This document shows positions 20,233 to 21,999 of a DNA stretch of 21,999 nucleotides, one piece after another (position 1 is the first letter of the stretch; the number at the start of each line of letters is the position of its first letter). The notes below the pieces were generated by a model. The model did no database searches. It was not told where the DNA came from and saw nothing but the letters and a program-made list of their open reading frames with translations. The position numbers and the translations under genes are program-made. Source of the stretch: Smithellaceae bacterium (GTDB taxonomy: Bacteria; Desulfobacterota; Syntrophia; Syntrophales; Smithellaceae); the NCBI GenBank assembly GCA_028701435.1, contig JAQVQT010000011.1, forward strand, positions 1 to 21,999. Direction: 5' to 3'.

Positions 20233-21999
20233 ATGGAAAATATCAGAAATTTCAGCATTATCGCCCATATCGATCACGGCAAATCCACGCTCGCCGACCG
20301 GCTGATCCAGCACACCGGCGTCTGCAATGAGCGAAATTTTCAGGACCAGCTTCTCGACAATATGGACATCGAGCGCGAACGCGGCATCACCATCAAAAGC
20401 AATGCCATCTCCCTGCCCTACCTTGCCCGCGACGGCCAGTCATACATCCTGAATCTGATCGACACGCCGGGCCATGTTGATTTTTCCTACGAAGTTTCGC
20501 GGTCACTGGCCTCCTGCGAAGGCGTTCTGCTTCTGATCGACGCAGCCCAGGGCGTCCAGGCTCAGACGCTGGCAAACCTCTACCTGGCGATGGAGCACAA
20601 CCTGGAGGTTATTCCCATCATCAACAAAATCGACCTGCCCTCGGCCGACGTCGAGCGCGTTCTGGAAGAAATCGATTCCGAACTGGGACTCGACCCGGAC
20701 ACGCACATCAAGGCTTCCGCCAAGGAAGGCACCGGCATCGAAGAAATCCTGGAAGCGATCGTGGAACGCATTCCGCCGCCCAAAGGCGGCGAAGAAAACC
20801 CGCTCGCGGCGCTGATCTTCGACGCCAAATACGACGCCTACCGGGGAACCATCATTCACTGCCGCGTCTTTGAAGGCTCCGTAAAAGCCGGCGACATCAT
20901 CCGCTTTATGTACAATAGCTCAACCTACAAGGTGGAGGAAGTCGGACATTTTCTTCTTCAGCGCGCCCGGCGCGAGAAACTGTCCGCCGGCGAGGTGGGC
21001 TACGTCATCGCCGGCGTGAAGACCGTCTCCGACGTGCGTACGGGAGACACCATCACGCACCAGGAAAGGCCTTGCCCGCAGCCGCTGCCGGGCTTCAAGG
21101 AAGTCAAGCCCGTGGTCTTCGCGTCGATCTACCCCATCGCGTCCGATGATTACCAGGACCTGGCCGACTCCCTGGAAAAATACAAGCTCAACGACGCATC
21201 GTTCATCTACGAGAAAGATTCCTCCGCCGCGCTCGGCCAGGGTTTCCGCTGCGGCTTTCTGGGGCTTCTTCACCTGGATATTGTTCAGGAGAGACTGGAG
21301 AGGGAATATGATCTGTCGATTATTCTTTCCGTCCCCAGCGTGCGTTACCGATTCACCCTCAACGACGGTAAAGTGATATACGTCGACAATCCCGCACATT
21401 ATCCTGATCCCGCGGAGATTGATAAAGGCGAGGAACCTTATATTCGCGCGTCCATGATGCTGCCGGAGCGCTATCTGGGAACCGTCATGAAACTTTGCAT
21501 GGAAAAGCGCGGCGTCAATTCCAACATGAATTACACCGGACCCGGCCGCGTGGAGCTCTCCTACGAAATGCCGCTGGCCGAAGTCATCTTCGACTTTTAC
21601 GACCGCTTCAAATCCGTCACGCAGGGCTACGGCTCGTTCGACTACGACATGATCGATTACCGGGAAAGCAATTTGGTCCTGATGGACATCCTGGTCAACG
21701 GTGAGAAGGTCGATGCGCTCTCCCAGATCGTGCATCGCGAACGCGCCCGCGCCCGCGCCCTTCTGGCCTGCGACCGCCTCAAAGACGAAATTCCGCGGCA
21801 GATGTACAAGATCGCCATCCAGGGCGCCATCGGCGGAGAAATCATCGCCCGCAGCACGATCAGCGCCTTCCGCAAGGACGTCACGGCCAAGTGCTACGGC
21901 GGCGACATCACCCGCAAAAGGAAACTTCTGGAAAAGCAAAAGGCCGGCAAGAAACGCATGAAGATGATCGGGTCGGTGAGCATTCCGCAAAGCGCGTTT
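20233..21999 (+). CDS. lepA: Elongation factor 4 (LepA), C-terminus cut by window
   Basis: LepA is a ribosome-binding translational GTPase (EF4) implicated in ribosome back-translocation and initiation. The frame is open from ATG 20233 to the window end, 589 codons; about ten residues are probably missing compared with the usual 598-600. GTPase motifs are AHIDHGKSTLADRL (G1), ERERGITI (G2), DTPGHVDF (G3), NKIDLP (G4) and ASAKEGTG (G5). Later LepA-specific stretches include GQGFRCGFLGLLHLDIVQER and the C-terminal GGDITRKRKLLEKQKAGKKR, MKMIGSVSIPQSAF. The start codon agrees with the conserved N-terminus, yet no Shine-Dalgarno is found at normal distance: GGAGGG lies 16 nt away, inside the terminator arm. 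Confidence 0.96.
   Translation, partial: MENIRNFSIIAHIDHGKSTLADRLIQHTGVCNERNFQDQLLDNMDIERERGITIKSNAISLPYLARDGQSYILNLIDTPGHVDFSYEVSRSLASCEGVLLLIDAAQGVQAQTLANLYLAMEHNLEVIPIINKIDLPSADVERVLEEIDSELGLDPDTHIKASAKEGTGIEEILEAIVERIPPPKGGEENPLAALIFDAKYDAYRGTIIHCRVFEGSVKAGDIIRFMYNSSTYKVEEVGHFLLQRARREKLSAGEVGYVIAGVKTVSDVRTGDTITHQERPCPQPLPGFKEVKPVVFASIYPIASDDYQDLADSLEKYKLNDASFIYEKDSSAALGQGFRCGFLGLLHLDIVQERLEREYDLSIILSVPSVRYRFTLNDGKVIYVDNPAHYPDPAEIDKGEEPYIRASMMLPERYLGTVMKLCMEKRGVNSNMNYTGPGRVELSYEMPLAEVIFDFYDRFKSVTQGYGSFDYDMIDYRESNLVLMDILVNGEKVDALSQIVHRERARARALLACDRLKDEIPRQMYKIAIQGAIGGEIIARSTISAFRKDVTAKCYGGDITRKRKLLEKQKAGKKRMKMIGSVSIPQSAF

Noticed and set aside
1..21999. tRNA or rRNA genes, CRISPR arrays, insertion sequences, prophage or defence genes
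   Set aside because: I looked for cloverleaf-like stretches, regularly spaced repeats, transposase motifs and terminal inverted repeats and saw none. Every stretch over about 170 bp is covered by a recognisable gene.

Overview
This window looks like an ordinary chromosomal stretch from an anaerobic member of the former Deltaproteobacteria (Desulfobacterota), probably close to the Syntrophus/Smithella lineage. The grounds are the gene content and gene order (cmk-rpsA-sppA-ihfB, ispG-proS-rel, psd-pssA), an unpartnered ferredoxin:thioredoxin-reductase-type protein next to a glutaredoxin, a divergent adenylate kinase, and moderately high GC. The lineage is an inference from remembered family features, not from a search. 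I saw no mobile elements, tRNA or rRNA genes, CRISPR arrays or integration scars. No gap without a gene exceeds about 170 bp.

Layout. On the minus strand, transcribed right to left, there are four groups. (1) cmk, rpsA, sppA, ihfB and a crotonase-family gene (17815 down to 13284) are tightly packed, except for a 102-bp gap before rpsA that may hold its own promoter. (2) psd, pssA, rsmD, coaD, an aspartate aminotransferase and a PurF-like gene (12111 down to 6967) form one apparent operon, with a promoter upstream of psd and a U-tract terminator after the PurF-like gene. (3) ispG, proS and rel (6798 down to 1824) follow a promoter upstream of ispG. (4) An N-acetylmuramoyl-L-alanine amidase, rph and rdgB (1718 down to the left edge) follow a strong promoter; rdgB is cut by the window.

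On the plus strand, a small redox island (12263-13208) holds a glutaredoxin, an FTR-catalytic-type protein joined to it by a 4-bp overlap, and a 94-residue protein made of a cysteine-rich head and a stand-alone sigma-70 region 4. At the right end are a BepA-like M48 metalloprotease with TPRs, adenylate kinase, a terminator, and lepA, which runs off the window about ten codons before its expected end.

Most genes are housekeeping: translation and RNA (proS, rpsA, rsmD, rph, lepA), nucleotides (cmk, adk, rdgB), phospholipid, CoA and isoprenoid synthesis (psd, pssA, coaD, ispG), envelope quality control (amidase, sppA, M48) and the stringent response (rel). The points deserving a second look are: the PurF-like protein, which has lost its catalytic Cys1 and other glutaminase-site residues while keeping the PRPP loop and four iron-sulfur cysteines; the Cys-rich sigma-region-4 protein beside two thiol-redox genes; the crotonase lacking one of the two hydratase glutamates; the altered adenylate kinase LID; and the lepA start placed directly behind a terminator hairpin.
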